A model generated the notes under the pieces. That model was given only the letters and a program-made list of their open reading frames with translations. It was not told the DNA's origin and ran no database searches. From contig CP070769.1 in NCBI GenBank assembly GCA_020347085.1, positions 87,436-92,779 of the forward strand: a DNA stretch of 5,344 nucleotides, read 5' to 3'. The DNA comes from Desulfobacterales bacterium (GTDB lineage Bacteria > Desulfobacterota > Desulfobacteria > Desulfobacterales > C00003060). This document shows positions 5,300 through 5,344 of the stretch, in pieces; the stretch's first letter is position 1, and every line of letters begins with the position of its first letter. The position numbers and the translations under genes were made by a program.

Positions 5300-5344
5300 A
5301 GCTATCTCAAAAATGCGTCTGACGCCCCATGGCGGCGTTGCGAG
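5300..5344. other. Inverted-repeat-rich stretch cut by the window edge
   Basis: The sequence holds GCTATCTCAAAAAT, then the perfect inverted repeat GCGTC-T-GACGC (5315-5325). It also holds ACGCC (5322-5326) facing GGCGT (5334-5338) around CCATGG. The look is that of the end of a small palindromic or mobile repeat, but the partner end would lie outside the window, so this cannot be confirmed. Confidence 0.3.

Overview
The window carries six well-supported protein genes on about 5.3 kb, with bacterial Shine-Dalgarno sites and sigma70-type promoters. The gene set and protein styles (IHF/HU with GRNPKTG, an AlgC-type sugar phosphomutase, a single-domain CheY-like receiver) fit a Gram-negative, proteobacteria-like genome. 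I lean towards Desulfobacterota (old Deltaproteobacteria), but this is an impression from sequence style and not a proven placement. There are no rRNA or tRNA genes, CRISPR arrays or transposase genes.

Left part (65-947, minus strand). An HU/IHF-type DNA-bending protein is followed closely by a small basic protein. That protein joins a duplicated phasin-like coiled coil, a Lys/Ala-rich histone-H1-like linker and a C-terminal winged helix. The pair has a good promoter (TTGACT-17-TATTAA) with a perfect 12-bp palindrome touching its -35 box. It looks like a two-gene nucleoid-protein operon.

Middle (949-4180, minus strand). Reading in the direction of transcription, a GT-A glycosyltransferase comes first, then a stand-alone response regulator 35 nt later. 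A 239-nt spacer with a hairpin repeat follows, then a phosphomannomutase/phosphoglucomutase. Right (4356-5180, plus strand): a mannosyl-3-phosphoglycerate phosphatase-type HAD enzyme is transcribed divergently from the glycosyltransferase. The two promoters stand back to back, and their -35 boxes form one small palindrome.

Taken together, 2541-5180 plus manB reads as a compatible-solute module. The phosphomutase would supply Man-1-P or Glc-1-P for the nucleotide-sugar donor, the glycosyltransferase would make a glycosyl-(phospho)glycerate, and the HAD enzyme would remove the phosphate. The synthase is not the classical GT55 MpgS type; it looks closer to the GpgS/MGS (GT81/GT78) group. Whether the sugar is mannose or glucose cannot be settled from sequence.

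The most unexpected non-coding signal is a pair of diverged copies of one hairpin-containing repeat (2374-2443 on minus, 5212-5273 on plus). Each lies downstream of a gene in that gene's sense direction. The last ~45 bases hold a further inverted-repeat-rich stretch cut by the window edge.
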